Positions 1 through 8,423 of a stretch of 31,556 nt of DNA are shown piece after piece (position 1 is the first letter of the stretch; each line of letters starts with the position of its first letter). A program made the translations under genes and the position numbers. Source of the DNA: a virus; IMG/VR virus record IMGVR_UViG_3300028025_005515, positions 1 to 31,556 of that record; one strand, given 5' to 3'. A model generated the notes under the pieces. That model ran no database searches. It had not been told where the DNA came from and saw only the letters and a list, made by a program, of their open reading frames with translations.

Positions 1-19
1 TTTGTTATTTCATATCTAA

Positions 20-511
20 GTGGGGGGTTATGAATTAAGAGGTTTACAACAAGCAGTAGGTACACCAATAACTTCAGGACGTACATTAACTACCGCAGGT
101 ACTTACTACCCAATTGTTTCGATTAGATTAAAATCAACAAGGTTAGATGCTGTAGTAATAGCCACAGCGCTTTCATTAGTTGGTACTACTACAGGTACAT
201 ATAATTGGCGTTTGGTTTCATCAGGTACAACATCAGGTGGAAGTTGGGTTAGTGCTGGTGTTGATTCAAGTGTTGAGTATAATTTGACAGCAACATCGTA
301 TTCAGGTGGAAGAATATTAGCTTCAGGATATTTTTTAACAACAAATCAATCAAATTTTTCAATTGACATTTTGAAAGAAGCATTATTTGCTAATCAATTA
401 GAAAGGAATGGTTTATCTGGTACACCTTTTGAGTTTTTAATAGCAATTTCTGCAGCAGATAATGGCGAAACCGTGTTTGCATCCTTAGATTGGGAGGAAA
501 TAAGTAGGTAA
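20..511 (+). CDS. C-terminal part of a virion protein, frame broken at a G6 run
   Basis: This open frame begins with GTG directly after an in-frame stop (17-19), so the visible start is probably not the true one. The other frame, read from base 1, gives FVISYLSGGL and then a stop at 31-33. Removing one G from the run at 22-27 would join it smoothly into YELRGLQQAVGTP, so this looks like the end of a longer protein that enters from the left edge. The 163 residues are rich in Gly, Ser and Thr, show alternating beta-strand patterns and have no Cys. They end in an acidic-aromatic segment (SLDWEEISR), a style I associate with C-terminal beta domains of tail or fibre proteins. No enzyme motif is visible. 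The family is an inference from composition and neighbours. The break could be a sequencing indel, a real mutation or a programmed frameshift. Confidence 0.6.
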   Translation: MGGYELRGLQQAVGTPITSGRTLTTAGTYYPIVSIRLKSTRLDAVVIATALSLVGTTTGTYNWRLVSSGTTSGGSWVSAGVDSSVEYNLTATSYSGGRILASGYFLTTNQSNFSIDILKEALFANQLERNGLSGTPFEFLIAISAADNGETVFASLDWEEISR

Positions 512-627
512 AAAACTTATATAGAATGTAAAGTTTTTATTTATAGATAACCCCCTCCAACTTTTAATAGTATTGTGGATATTTTGTATTATTTATAAAG
601 TCAAATAATCCTCTATATTTTTTTAAT
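512..627 (+). promoter_or_regulatory. Intergenic region with two TATTTAT motifs and a weak hairpin
   Basis: This 116-base gap is AT-rich and has no ORF of note. An 8-bp inverted repeat (AAAAACTT at 511-518 and AAGTTTTT at 531-538) follows the upstream stop. It could be a weak terminator, but it contains only one G:C pair. TATTTAT occurs at 538-544 and 590-596, and the second copy overlaps the palindrome TTTATAAA (592-599). The same heptamer is present in the sense orientation in the other gaps over 20 bases in the window, so it is a candidate phage promoter element for the gene at 628. No Shine-Dalgarno sequence precedes the ATG at 628. Confidence 0.35.
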
Positions 628-1605
628 ATGGAGGATTTAATTTTTGTATCAGCACAACCAGATGTACCATATTTTCACTGGCAAGTAAGAGTATATGTTC
701 ATAACTTTATTGAGATGGGAATTAACCCTAATCAAATACACGTATTATTTGCTATGGTGCATGGTAACACAAAACCAACTGAAGAATCACTTCAATTAAA
801 AGATTTGGATATTAATGTTCATCATTATTTAGATGATAGAAAACAGAAACATTATATACCCAATATCAAACCTTTTTTGGTTTATAAATTTTTAGAACAA
901 AATCCTAAATTAGGTAAAAACTTATTTCTACACGATGCCGACATAGTTTTCAGAAGATTACCTGATTTTGGTACTTTGTTACAAGATAATACTAACTATC
1001 TATCTGACACAATTGGTTACATAGGTTACAACTATATTATTGATTGTTGTAACAGATATGAATACAAACATCCCAATTCAAATAAAGGTCAATTACTACA
1101 AGAAATGGCAAATGTAGTTGGTGTTGATGTGAATATTATAAAAGAAAATCAAAATAATTCTGGTGGCGGACAATATCTGATTAAAAATTCTGATTATAAA
1201 TTGTGGAAAAAAATATATGAAGATTGTACACCACTATATGATCAGATGTTAAGTTATCAAAAAAGATTTCCAATTAATCCTGGTGAGATACAATTTTGGA
1301 CAGCAGAAATGTGGTCTTTGTTGTGGAATCTATGGTTACATAATTATGAAACAAAAATAACATCAGAGTTGGATTTCTCTTGGGCAACAGATTCAATTGA
1401 AATTTACAATACTAAACCAATTCTTCATATGGCTGGTGTAACTGATGACCTTAAAAATACTAAATTTTACAAAGGAGAATATATAAACGTTAATCCATTA
1501 GATAGATTACGTCAAAACATAAATCATTTTGATTACGTTGAAAAGGATAGTTCAACAATAAAGTATATCGAAATAATGAAAAAGATTGTTCAAAACCATC
1601 TATAA
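628..1605 (+). CDS. Glycosyltransferase-like protein (GT-A fold, DxD motif)
   Basis: The protein has 325 residues and no signal peptide. The strand-like segment LFLHDADIVF carries a DxD motif at Asp103-Ala-Asp105, the metal and nucleotide-sugar site of GT-A glycosyltransferases. A later NSGGGQYLI segment (177-185), a Glu-containing aromatic stretch (about 221-236) and a C-terminal ILHMAG with His267 resemble the acceptor loop and the late metal-binding His of such enzymes. The fold call is an inference from these motifs; donor and acceptor are unknown. The gene lies between virion protein genes, so virion proteins are a more natural target than DNA. The threonine-rich proteins just downstream are plausible acceptors, but this is speculation. 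There is no Shine-Dalgarno site; the start is the first ATG after a 116-base gap. The protein is cysteine-poor, unlike its downstream neighbours. Confidence 0.7.
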   Translation: MEDLIFVSAQPDVPYFHWQVRVYVHNFIEMGINPNQIHVLFAMVHGNTKPTEESLQLKDLDINVHHYLDDRKQKHYIPNIKPFLVYKFLEQNPKLGKNLFLHDADIVFRRLPDFGTLLQDNTNYLSDTIGYIGYNYIIDCCNRYEYKHPNSNKGQLLQEMANVVGVDVNIIKENQNNSGGGQYLIKNSDYKLWKKIYEDCTPLYDQMLSYQKRFPINPGEIQFWTAEMWSLLWNLWLHNYETKITSELDFSWATDSIEIYNTKPILHMAGVTDDLKNTKFYKGEYINVNPLDRLRQNINHFDYVEKDSSTIKYIEIMKKIVQNHL

Positions 1606-1616
1606 ATCTATTTATA
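1601..1616 (+). promoter_or_regulatory. TATTTAT motif within an AT palindrome
   Basis: TATAAA, a four-base loop TCTA and TTTATA form a perfect 6-bp inverted repeat that includes the glycosyltransferase stop codon. TATTTAT lies at 1609-1615, 15 bases before the next ATG (1631). It belongs to the motif set found in the other intergenic gaps. A promoter role is inferred. Confidence 0.3.
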
Positions 1617-1630
1617 TTAAAATCTAATAA

Positions 1631-3835
1631 ATGAGTTGTTTTTGTCCATCAGGTTATACTGCGTTACCCGACAATACTGCGTGTGTAAGACAAATAACCG
1701 CATCCACAAGTGGGTCTTCCTCGACTTTGACTGCGTTAAAGTCAGCTCAATTTCCTACCAATGGATTTATGGGAACAATATTCTATGAGGATATTACGAA
1801 CTTAACTTATCCAATTATTTTAACGGGTACAACTGGTTTAAGTCAAACCAAAAATGGTACACCAATATTTAACACAACTTTTTTTATTGATTCAGACACA
1901 ACAAAAAGTTTGAAGGATAGAACATTAAATTATGTTTTGGGAGGCCCTGGTGTTGGTCAATCAGTAGTTTCACCAAATGGTGCTTTAGAGAATTGTAGTT
2001 TAAGTGGAACAACTCACGGACCTAAAATATTTCCTTGTGCCAATTCCAACACAGTTTGGGGTAACAAAAGTACCACTCTTTTACCTAATTCACCAGGTCG
2101 ATTGAATTATTGCGGTGTGTGGCCAACAACTGGTGGGACACCATTTAACACTTGGATTGGTTTTACAGCATGTTTTAATAACCCAGTTTCTCAAACTTAT
2201 TATATAGGTTTGGGTGCTGACGACTATTTTAGATTCAAATTGAATAGTGTACTTTTAGTAGAAGCAAACACGAGTGGATTTACAAATGGAGTTCAATACA
2301 ATAATCTTACTTCAGCATATCGTACATATGGGCAAACTTTTTCAACATGGTCTGTTTTCCCAATAACTTTACCAGCCGGACCTAATTATTTAGAAATTGA
2401 GGGATTAAATGCAGGGTCTAATGCTGGTTTTGGTGCTGAAATATATTCAGGAAGTATAACCACATTAACTGCTATAACATCACAATCGGACTTAACTCAA
2501 GTTACCGTTTTTTCAACAAGAAATTTAACAGGTTCAACTTTTGACAATTCAGGAAATTCAGGATTAACATGTGCAAGTGGTTTTACTTTAGTAACTTGTA
2601 CAGGTACTCCTTTTTGTTCACAAGTACTAAGAACTGGTTGTGTAGGGACTACAACCTCTACATCAACAACAACTACGACAACAAGACCTTATATAAATGC
2701 TGGTTATATTCCAGTGAATGATTGTAATGTATTAACCATATCACCACTAAATGTTTTATGTTCAGTCACGAATGTAACAGGTAAACCAGATAGTGCAAAT
2801 GGTTCGATAACCCTAAATATCACTGGTGGTGTACCTCCATACACAATTAGATGGACATACCCTAATGGTACAATAAGAGTAGGTGGTGACACAATAGGTG
2901 GTCTTTCAACTGGTAATTATACAGCAGTTGTAACTGACTATTATGGTGACTATACTTTTACAACAACTTGTACGATACCAGGATTTACTACAACCACTTC
3001 AACCACAACTACAACACCTCCAGTACCAAATTATGCTGAGAATATTTTCTGTTTAACTATAGACATTACAAAGAGAATCGGAAAGACAGATACACCATTA
3101 CAAGAACAATTAACTTTTGGATTAAACAATTATATCAATGGTTATGTATCGTGGATTTCAAGTTCGGGTAATGAGATAGTATTTTTTAATCCAACCATTG
3201 GTACTTCAGGTGCTTGGTCATTGTCTGCTTCAACAATTAGTGATTTGAATACGACTTTCTTTGGTTATAGTGGTTGGTATATATACAACTCATCACCTAT
3301 TGCACCAATACCAGGTGTTGACCCGAATTATGTAGGTTGGGTCATGAATAGTATTTACACAACACAACAAACCATTTCAACGTTCGGACCTTGTGAAAAA
3401 TATCTATACGTCTCTATAAATGAATGGTGGGGATTGAACTATAATAATATACCTTCATTATATAAATTCTCAGGTGGAACTTGTACTGGTGGTAACTCCA
3501 CACCTTGGATAAAATGGTATTTACAAGGTGGTTTAACAAGTTCTCAGATAAGTAGTTACGAAATTTACTGTGAGGACTTGGATAACCCAGGTTATGTTCA
3601 TTGGGATGTGACCAACATCAATCCTTCGCAAACTGAAGTCAGTAGTAGTGTAACATGGATTGGTTCACCAACAATCAATCCAACTACAGATGACCCAGGT
3701 GCATCGAACATTAGGGGATGGGAAGGTCCCTGTCCACCAGTTGGTACAACACATACTTATCAAATTACGTTAACTGCTAATTTGGTTGCAGGTGGTACAT
3801 TAACAAGTTCACTAACATTTAAATCTTCGTCATAA
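1631..3835 (+). CDS. Modular surface protein with SprB-like repeat and Thr-rich linkers
   Basis: The protein has 734 residues. It starts with a small Cys-containing motif (MSCFCPSGYTALPDNTACV), and the MSCF start recurs in the gene at 8424-10568. Residues of about 60-280 form a beta-rich domain; its GADDYFRFKLNSVLLVE and LPAGPNYLEIEGLNAG stretches recall PA14/GLEYA-type carbohydrate-binding domains (tentative). A Thr/Ser linker follows at residues 340-351. Next comes one SprB-like repeat at about 375-450, with the typical pattern (S/G)-I-x-L-x-I-T-G-G-x-P-P-Y-x-x-x-W and G-L-S-T-G-N-Y-x-x-x-V-x-D. A second Thr/Ser linker (453-462) and a C-terminal domain of about 270 residues complete it. There is no signal peptide, so the protein is more likely a virion part than a secreted phage protein. 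It probably forms a tail appendage or receptor-contact protein. The role is inferred; the repeat call is reasonably firm. Confidence 0.7.
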   Translation: MSCFCPSGYTALPDNTACVRQITASTSGSSSTLTALKSAQFPTNGFMGTIFYEDITNLTYPIILTGTTGLSQTKNGTPIFNTTFFIDSDTTKSLKDRTLNYVLGGPGVGQSVVSPNGALENCSLSGTTHGPKIFPCANSNTVWGNKSTTLLPNSPGRLNYCGVWPTTGGTPFNTWIGFTACFNNPVSQTYYIGLGADDYFRFKLNSVLLVEANTSGFTNGVQYNNLTSAYRTYGQTFSTWSVFPITLPAGPNYLEIEGLNAGSNAGFGAEIYSGSITTLTAITSQSDLTQVTVFSTRNLTGSTFDNSGNSGLTCASGFTLVTCTGTPFCSQVLRTGCVGTTTSTSTTTTTTRPYINAGYIPVNDCNVLTISPLNVLCSVTNVTGKPDSANGSITLNITGGVPPYTIRWTYPNGTIRVGGDTIGGLSTGNYTAVVTDYYGDYTFTTTCTIPGFTTTTSTTTTTPPVPNYAENIFCLTIDITKRIGKTDTPLQEQLTFGLNNYINGYVSWISSSGNEIVFFNPTIGTSGAWSLSASTISDLNTTFFGYSGWYIYNSSPIAPIPGVDPNYVGWVMNSIYTTQQTISTFGPCEKYLYVSINEWWGLNYNNIPSLYKFSGGTCTGGNSTPWIKWYLQGGLTSSQISSYEIYCEDLDNPGYVHWDVTNINPSQTEVSSSVTWIGSPTINPTTDDPGASNIRGWEGPCPPVGTTHTYQITLTANLVAGGTLTSSLTFKSSS
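2648..2683 (+). repeat. Threonine-rich linker tract (12 codons)
   Basis: This tract codes for residues 340-351 of the 734-residue protein, TTTSTSTTTTTT. The ACN codons are mixed, so the DNA is not a simple microsatellite. A similar tract follows at 2987-3016 in the same gene. Both flank the SprB-like repeat, as expected of inter-domain linkers that could also be O-glycosylated. Confidence 0.8.
2987..3016 (+). repeat. Second threonine-rich linker tract
   Basis: Codes for residues 453-462 (TTTTSTTTTT), followed by Pro-Pro. It separates the SprB-like repeat from the C-terminal domain. Confidence 0.8.
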
Positions 3836-3837
3836 TT

Positions 3838-4563
3838 ATGATTCTTACATCAATAGTAAACATTAATCAAAATATTTGTGGATGTGATGGTTCTTTTGCA
3901 ATCCAAGCATATAATGGAACACCACCATATTCGTATTCTATTGATAATGGTTCGACTTTCAGAAATACACCTTTGTTTTCAAATTTGTGTCCTGGTCAAT
4001 ATTCAGTCATAGTAAAAGACGTTTCAGGTTCAACCTCAACTAATACACCAATTTTAATTGAGTCGAATAACTCAATAACGTATAATGTTACATTAAACAC
4101 ATCGACTAAAACTATTGTTGACAATAATACTACATTAACTAAACAATATCAAACGACTATTTCAGTATTTCCTGAATTACCAAGTGGGGTTACTATTTCT
4201 TTCAATTTAATACACTTAAACACCGCTAAGAGTTCCCCATTTTCAGGTACATCGACCACAACATCGAATAGTACACTTCAGAAGAACAGTAATACACAAA
4301 GTATTTCGTCAACAGGACTAACAAAATCAACGTCTTACAATCCTAATCCAGGTTGTCAAAATCAAACATTGTTTATTAATTCTTATAACGAAATTTGGAA
4401 TAATATTAGTTTGACAAGTTCTGATACACTACTACTTACCACTAATACGACTTTAACTAAAAACCAAGATATTGCTTGTTATTTCGGACAAACAAATGAA
4501 ACATTTTCTTTAAGTAATGTTTCGATTTCAGGTTGCTATTGTTGTAGGGTTATAATAACATAA
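3838..4563 (+). CDS. Small protein with one N-terminal SprB-like module
   Basis: The protein has 241 residues and starts two bases after the preceding stop, so it is probably co-transcribed and possibly translationally coupled. Residues of about 5-75 form a single SprB-like module: a start with Cys residues (NICGCDGSF), then GTPPYSYSIDNG, then LCPGQYSVIVKD. The rest is unusually rich in Thr, Ser and Asn (NTSTKTIVDNNTTLTKQYQT and similar) and predicts as irregular beta structure. It ends with a Cys cluster (GCYCCRVIIT). There is no signal peptide, transmembrane helix or enzyme motif. Its place between two large surface-type proteins suggests a small appendage component or an accessory of one of them. 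Beyond the repeat module I do not recognise it. Confidence 0.6.
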   Translation: MILTSIVNINQNICGCDGSFAIQAYNGTPPYSYSIDNGSTFRNTPLFSNLCPGQYSVIVKDVSGSTSTNTPILIESNNSITYNVTLNTSTKTIVDNNTTLTKQYQTTISVFPELPSGVTISFNLIHLNTAKSSPFSGTSTTTSNSTLQKNSNTQSISSTGLTKSTSYNPNPGCQNQTLFINSYNEIWNNISLTSSDTLLLTTNTTLTKNQDIACYFGQTNETFSLSNVSISGCYCCRVIIT

Positions 4564-4576
4564 AATCAATTTTGGA

Positions 4577-4583
4577 TATTTAT
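4577..4583 (+). promoter_or_regulatory. TATTTAT motif just before the 1076-residue gene
   Basis: The motif sits in a 24-base gap, inside GATATTTATC, and ends four bases before the ATG at 4588. The spacing equals that of the copy before gp25 (26144-26150). At this distance it could not be a standard -10 element unless the transcript were almost leaderless, so a role in translation initiation is also possible. Confidence 0.25.
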
Positions 4584-4587
4584 CACT

Positions 4588-7500
4588 ATGGGATATATTT
4601 TAAAAAACACATCGGGTTTAATAAACACAAGAATTACCGATACTGGTAGACAAAAAATTTCACAAGGTAATTTTAACATAAGCTATTTCCAAATTGGTGA
4701 TAGTGAGGTTTCGTATAACGCAATTCCACAAACACAATATAACCAATATAATAGTGTTATTTTGGAACCAAGTTTCAATGCTCAGAATTCTGCAGGTGTT
4801 CCTCAGTCAAATAAAGAAAATATTAAGTATCCATATTTCGTTGATGGTAACGCAGGTAACACATATGGAATACCCTTTATGCAATCTATTGTTAGTCCAG
4901 TTTATAATACAGCATCACCAAGGGGGTTTTTCTTGGGTACAACAACAAATTCCACTACTTTGTGGAGTGCTATAACAACTGGTGATTATGCACTTACATC
5001 AAACTATGTAATCCAAATGAATAGTTTGAATGGTTCAAACACAATTGTGGTATCATCAATCACTTGTAATACAAATTTTGTTAGAAATTATAAAGTTGGT
5101 GACATTATTACAATAATATACGATGGAAGTGGTGTTGATAATTGTAATTGTTATTCAGCTACTACTACAACCACAACAGCCCCGACAACAACGACAACAA
5201 CAACTAACCCTTGTAATCCACCACCACCTCCAACTACTACAACTACCACAACTTGTCCCGTAACTAATTGTGGACCTTGTATTCCAAGTTATTCAGCAAC
5301 TTGTGTTGTTGATATGTCAAGTTGTTATTCAATTTTAACCTACAGAATTGTGGATGTTTGTTTGACTAACATTACGTTAGATAGAACTACGCCTGATTTT
5401 TCATATTTAAGTAGTGATTGTTATGCTCGAGTTATCGTTTATCCTTCAGGTATGACTGAAATATACGATAGTGTTACACCTTTCCAACATTTTCCTTATG
5501 ATGTTATAAATTTTGAATCAGTTTGTTACACTGACCAATTTGATGTGAAAATTTGGAATATGAATATTCCTTGGTCTGAAAATCCTGCAGGATTAAATTC
5601 AGCAATATATAAGGATTATACACAATTCGGTTCAATCAATTATTTGGGGTCTAAGGAGTATTTTGGTTATGCCTCGAGTAGTGGACAAACGGATACTGAT
5701 TCAACATATTATTTTAACTCATTCGATGAAAAAATAATAGTAACACCTGAAGAACAAAAAGCTATAGCTATTATTCATTATACAAATAATACAATTGACT
5801 TCTTTTATGGTGAAAAGTTTGCTTTAGAACCCCGTGATATCACAGAACCAGAAGATAACACTGGTGAGGCTCGAAACTTCAAAGTTCATTTGCCTTGGAT
5901 AATGTGGCACAAAAACCCACAATGTTGTTATGGTCAAACTTTTTATGTTGACCCTCCTGGTTTTGATAGTTTACTAACACCATTATTTGAGGTTCATTAC
6001 TTGGAATCAACTAAGAATGAAGATATGAATAACCCTGGTATTAGATATTACCACCTATGGGATACTAATCCAAATCAGAATTCAACACCTGAAGCAGGAA
6101 TTCCAAATAGAGTTGGGAAGGTATTTCCAGACCACAAACTAATTATAATTGATGATGAAGAATTGGTTGCTGCTTTATCTTACAAATCGAATAGAAACTG
6201 GACGTTACCAGCACCAAAAATTTCTTTAATTACACCTAATATTTGTGGGTTAGATAATAATTCAGTTGAGGGGATTTTGACTGGTAGTTCTGATTATTTG
6301 TATGTAACATATCGTTTATCTAATAGTTCGTCATTTACTAATTCTTTACACTCCAACTATTATCAATTAATACAAGGACCGAATGTTACTTGTAACCCAA
6401 TCAATTCACAAAATGTTAGTGTTAGATTTGGTAATGAGTTTGGTTGTTTATCTTCAGCTCCGACTTCAATTCAACCTTGTTGGTACACTGGATTCACTTT
6501 TTGGGTAACATTAGACCCTGATACAAATCCAAATGATTTTGCAGCATATCCATTCGTAAAAACCTCTGAAATATTGAATGGTTATCCAGTGTATAGAACT
6601 ATTATTGTGGGGAATGACATTTATAATTTATATTTCAATGGTACTAATTGGATTTTTGTAAATAGTGGTTCAGCTGAAGATTTGATAGTTGACTTTGATA
6701 CAAATATTCCTTTTGGTAATTTTACTATGGATAATGGTTCAAGTATTCTTTCTGGTTTTACTGATTGTAGTTATGAACCTTTAGTTTGTGTGACGATTTG
6801 TCGACAAAATATTTCTTGTGTCGAGGAACAATTTATAAAGTTTTTAAGTGGTAACACTGAATTATATTTGGATAACAATTTGTCTACAAACAAGACAATA
6901 GTATATAGTGGTGCAAGTTGGCAACTATTTTCAGGAAACACAAAAATTGCAACTATAACTGGTCTAACACAGAATGATGTACCATTAGGAACTTGGAATT
7001 TAGATGTTCCATCAGTTACTGGTGTAACTTCAACTTTATTCGAGGATTGTTTAACTTTCAGTTGTCGAACTTATACCGCACAAACTATTTCAGTAGGACA
7101 ATCAGTAATAAAGGTAGTGGATTGTGATTATGTAATCAGTACACCAATTACAGGTACAAGTTTTAGTGGCTGTGCACTTACCATTGATGGTTTATTTGAT
7201 AACACTATTAGAGATGTTTCAGGTACTACAGTGGTTGGTTTCGGGATAGGAACTTGTACAACTACAACTACTACAATTTGTCCGACACCATGTGATGTAT
7301 TTAGTGGTTTTATAGCAGATAAATTTGAAATGATTTGTCAAAAAATTGTAAGTTCGGGTAGACCAGAATCAACAGAATGGAAAATAATTGATTTTACTGA
7401 TCAACTTACCGGTACTTCGATAAATGGTTATATTACATCTTCAGGCCTAACTGGTAATACTTTTGTAATAACACAAGAGTTATACGATGATGCCCCAACA

Positions 7501-7818
7501 TATGATTTAAGTGACTATATAGATTTAACAACAGTTGGTTTTACTGGTACTCAACTTAACTTTGGTGACGAATATTATTTCTATGGAAACATAGAAACGG
7601 ATATACAAGCAACAATTTATGAAATGAGGTATCAAGTTGTATTAGGTCAATCGGAATTTCAATATTCATCTAATCCAAGTTGGGATAGTTCAGTCCAACC
7701 ATTCGTTAGTGAGATTGGTCTTTACGATTCTGATAAAAATCTTATGATTATATCTAAATTACAATCACCTTATCCTAGAACAGGGATACAACAATTTGTG
7801 ATTAAGTTAGATATTTAG
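4588..7818 (+). CDS. Large virion appendage/fibre protein with T4-like structural N-terminus
   Basis: The protein has 1076 residues. Its N-terminus (INTRITDTGRQKISQGNFNISYFQIGDSEVSY, given here in parts: residues about 12-24, then QGNF, YFQIGDSEV) matches a pattern common in T4-like phage structural proteins: TDxGR, a QGxF and a FxxGDxE. The last 60 residues, with FVSEIGLYDSDKNLMIISKL, also follow a pattern of phage tail proteins that carry virion-attachment ends. Between them are a Thr/Pro linker region (residues 192-222, including a five-Pro run at 211-215), many paired Cys residues and a further short Thr run (891-896). It is therefore probably a long, multi-domain fibre or decoration protein anchored to the tail. 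The central domains are not recognised. There is no Shine-Dalgarno site. It is the last structural gene before the nuclease and is five bases from it. Confidence 0.7.
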   Translation: MGYILKNTSGLINTRITDTGRQKISQGNFNISYFQIGDSEVSYNAIPQTQYNQYNSVILEPSFNAQNSAGVPQSNKENIKYPYFVDGNAGNTYGIPFMQSIVSPVYNTASPRGFFLGTTTNSTTLWSAITTGDYALTSNYVIQMNSLNGSNTIVVSSITCNTNFVRNYKVGDIITIIYDGSGVDNCNCYSATTTTTTAPTTTTTTTNPCNPPPPPTTTTTTTCPVTNCGPCIPSYSATCVVDMSSCYSILTYRIVDVCLTNITLDRTTPDFSYLSSDCYARVIVYPSGMTEIYDSVTPFQHFPYDVINFESVCYTDQFDVKIWNMNIPWSENPAGLNSAIYKDYTQFGSINYLGSKEYFGYASSSGQTDTDSTYYFNSFDEKIIVTPEEQKAIAIIHYTNNTIDFFYGEKFALEPRDITEPEDNTGEARNFKVHLPWIMWHKNPQCCYGQTFYVDPPGFDSLLTPLFEVHYLESTKNEDMNNPGIRYYHLWDTNPNQNSTPEAGIPNRVGKVFPDHKLIIIDDEELVAALSYKSNRNWTLPAPKISLITPNICGLDNNSVEGILTGSSDYLYVTYRLSNSSSFTNSLHSNYYQLIQGPNVTCNPINSQNVSVRFGNEFGCLSSAPTSIQPCWYTGFTFWVTLDPDTNPNDFAAYPFVKTSEILNGYPVYRTIIVGNDIYNLYFNGTNWIFVNSGSAEDLIVDFDTNIPFGNFTMDNGSSILSGFTDCSYEPLVCVTICRQNISCVEEQFIKFLSGNTELYLDNNLSTNKTIVYSGASWQLFSGNTKIATITGLTQNDVPLGTWNLDVPSVTGVTSTLFEDCLTFSCRTYTAQTISVGQSVIKVVDCDYVISTPITGTSFSGCALTIDGLFDNTIRDVSGTTVVGFGIGTCTTTTTTICPTPCDVFSGFIADKFEMICQKIVSSGRPESTEWKIIDFTDQLTGTSINGYITSSGLTGNTFVITQELYDDAPTYDLSDYIDLTTVGFTGTQLNFGDEYYFYGNIETDIQATIYEMRYQVVLGQSEFQYSSNPSWDSSVQPFVSEIGLYDSDKNLMIISKLQSPYPRTGIQQFVIKLDI
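5161..5253 (+). repeat. Thr/Pro-rich linker region
   Basis: The region codes for Thr192-197, Ala-Pro, Thr200-206, a short Cys-containing spacer, Pro211-215 and Thr216-222. Thr codons ACA, ACT, ACC and ACG are mixed. It resembles the tracts at 2648-2683 and 2987-3016 in composition and codon use, so these genes share a linker type. A shorter Thr run lies at 7258-7275. Confidence 0.8.
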
Positions 7819-7823
7819 AAATT

Positions 7824-8423
7824 ATGACAGAGAAAATCAAACAATCGCCTAAGGTTTTAGGTTTAGACGTTTCAACTAAAACCATAGGCTGGGCTCTTTT
7901 CGATATGGAGTCAAAGGACTTATTAGAACTAACTCATATATCCCCCATTTTGAAGCCCAAAGAGGAAAATAAAATGAAAGAGTTATTTTTAAAAACAGAG
8001 GTTTTTAAAACTAAACTTGAGAAATACGATGAACTAAATATAAAAAAGGTTATTATCGAAGAACCTTTACTCAATAGTAACAATGTTTACACCATACAAA
8101 CATTAATGAGATATAATACTCTTATCTCCAAAGAAATATATGATGTATTGGGTATAGTACCCGAATACATTTCAACTTACAACTCAAGAAAGAATGCCTT
8201 CCCTTGGTTAGTGAAAGACAATGGTAAAGGTAAGTTTGTACTTTTTGGTGGCTTACCAAAAGATTGTGACAAGAAACAAATTATTTGGGAACAAGTCGCA
8301 AAAAGAGAACCCCAAATAAATTGGGGTTATACTAAGAACAACACACTCAAAAAAGAAAACTTTGATATGAGTGATGCTTATTGTTGTGTTTTAGGGTTTA
8401 TGAAACAAGAAAATATTTGGTAA
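7824..8423 (+). CDS. RuvC-like (RNase H fold) nuclease, putative Holliday junction resolvase
   Basis: The protein has 199 residues. The first strand GLDVSTKTIGWALFD holds the catalytic Asp15 typical of RuvC and related RNase H-fold nucleases (GxDxSxxxxGWA). The second acidic position is in IIEEPL (Glu79/Glu80), and the C-terminal helix has DMSDAYCCVLG with Asp181 and Asp184. Spacing of the three acidic sites and overall length fit RuvC-type resolvases. The likely job is resolving branched phage DNA before packaging, the part played by gp49 in T4, which belongs to an unrelated fold. It starts five bases after the 1076-residue gene, so it shares a transcript with virion genes and would be expressed late. 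Its stop directly touches the stop of the converging gene. The family assignment is firm; the exact substrate is inferred. Confidence 0.8.
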   Translation: MTEKIKQSPKVLGLDVSTKTIGWALFDMESKDLLELTHISPILKPKEENKMKELFLKTEVFKTKLEKYDELNIKKVIIEEPLLNSNNVYTIQTLMRYNTLISKEIYDVLGIVPEYISTYNSRKNAFPWLVKDNGKGKFVLFGGLPKDCDKKQIIWEQVAKREPQINWGYTKNNTLKKENFDMSDAYCCVLGFMKQENIW

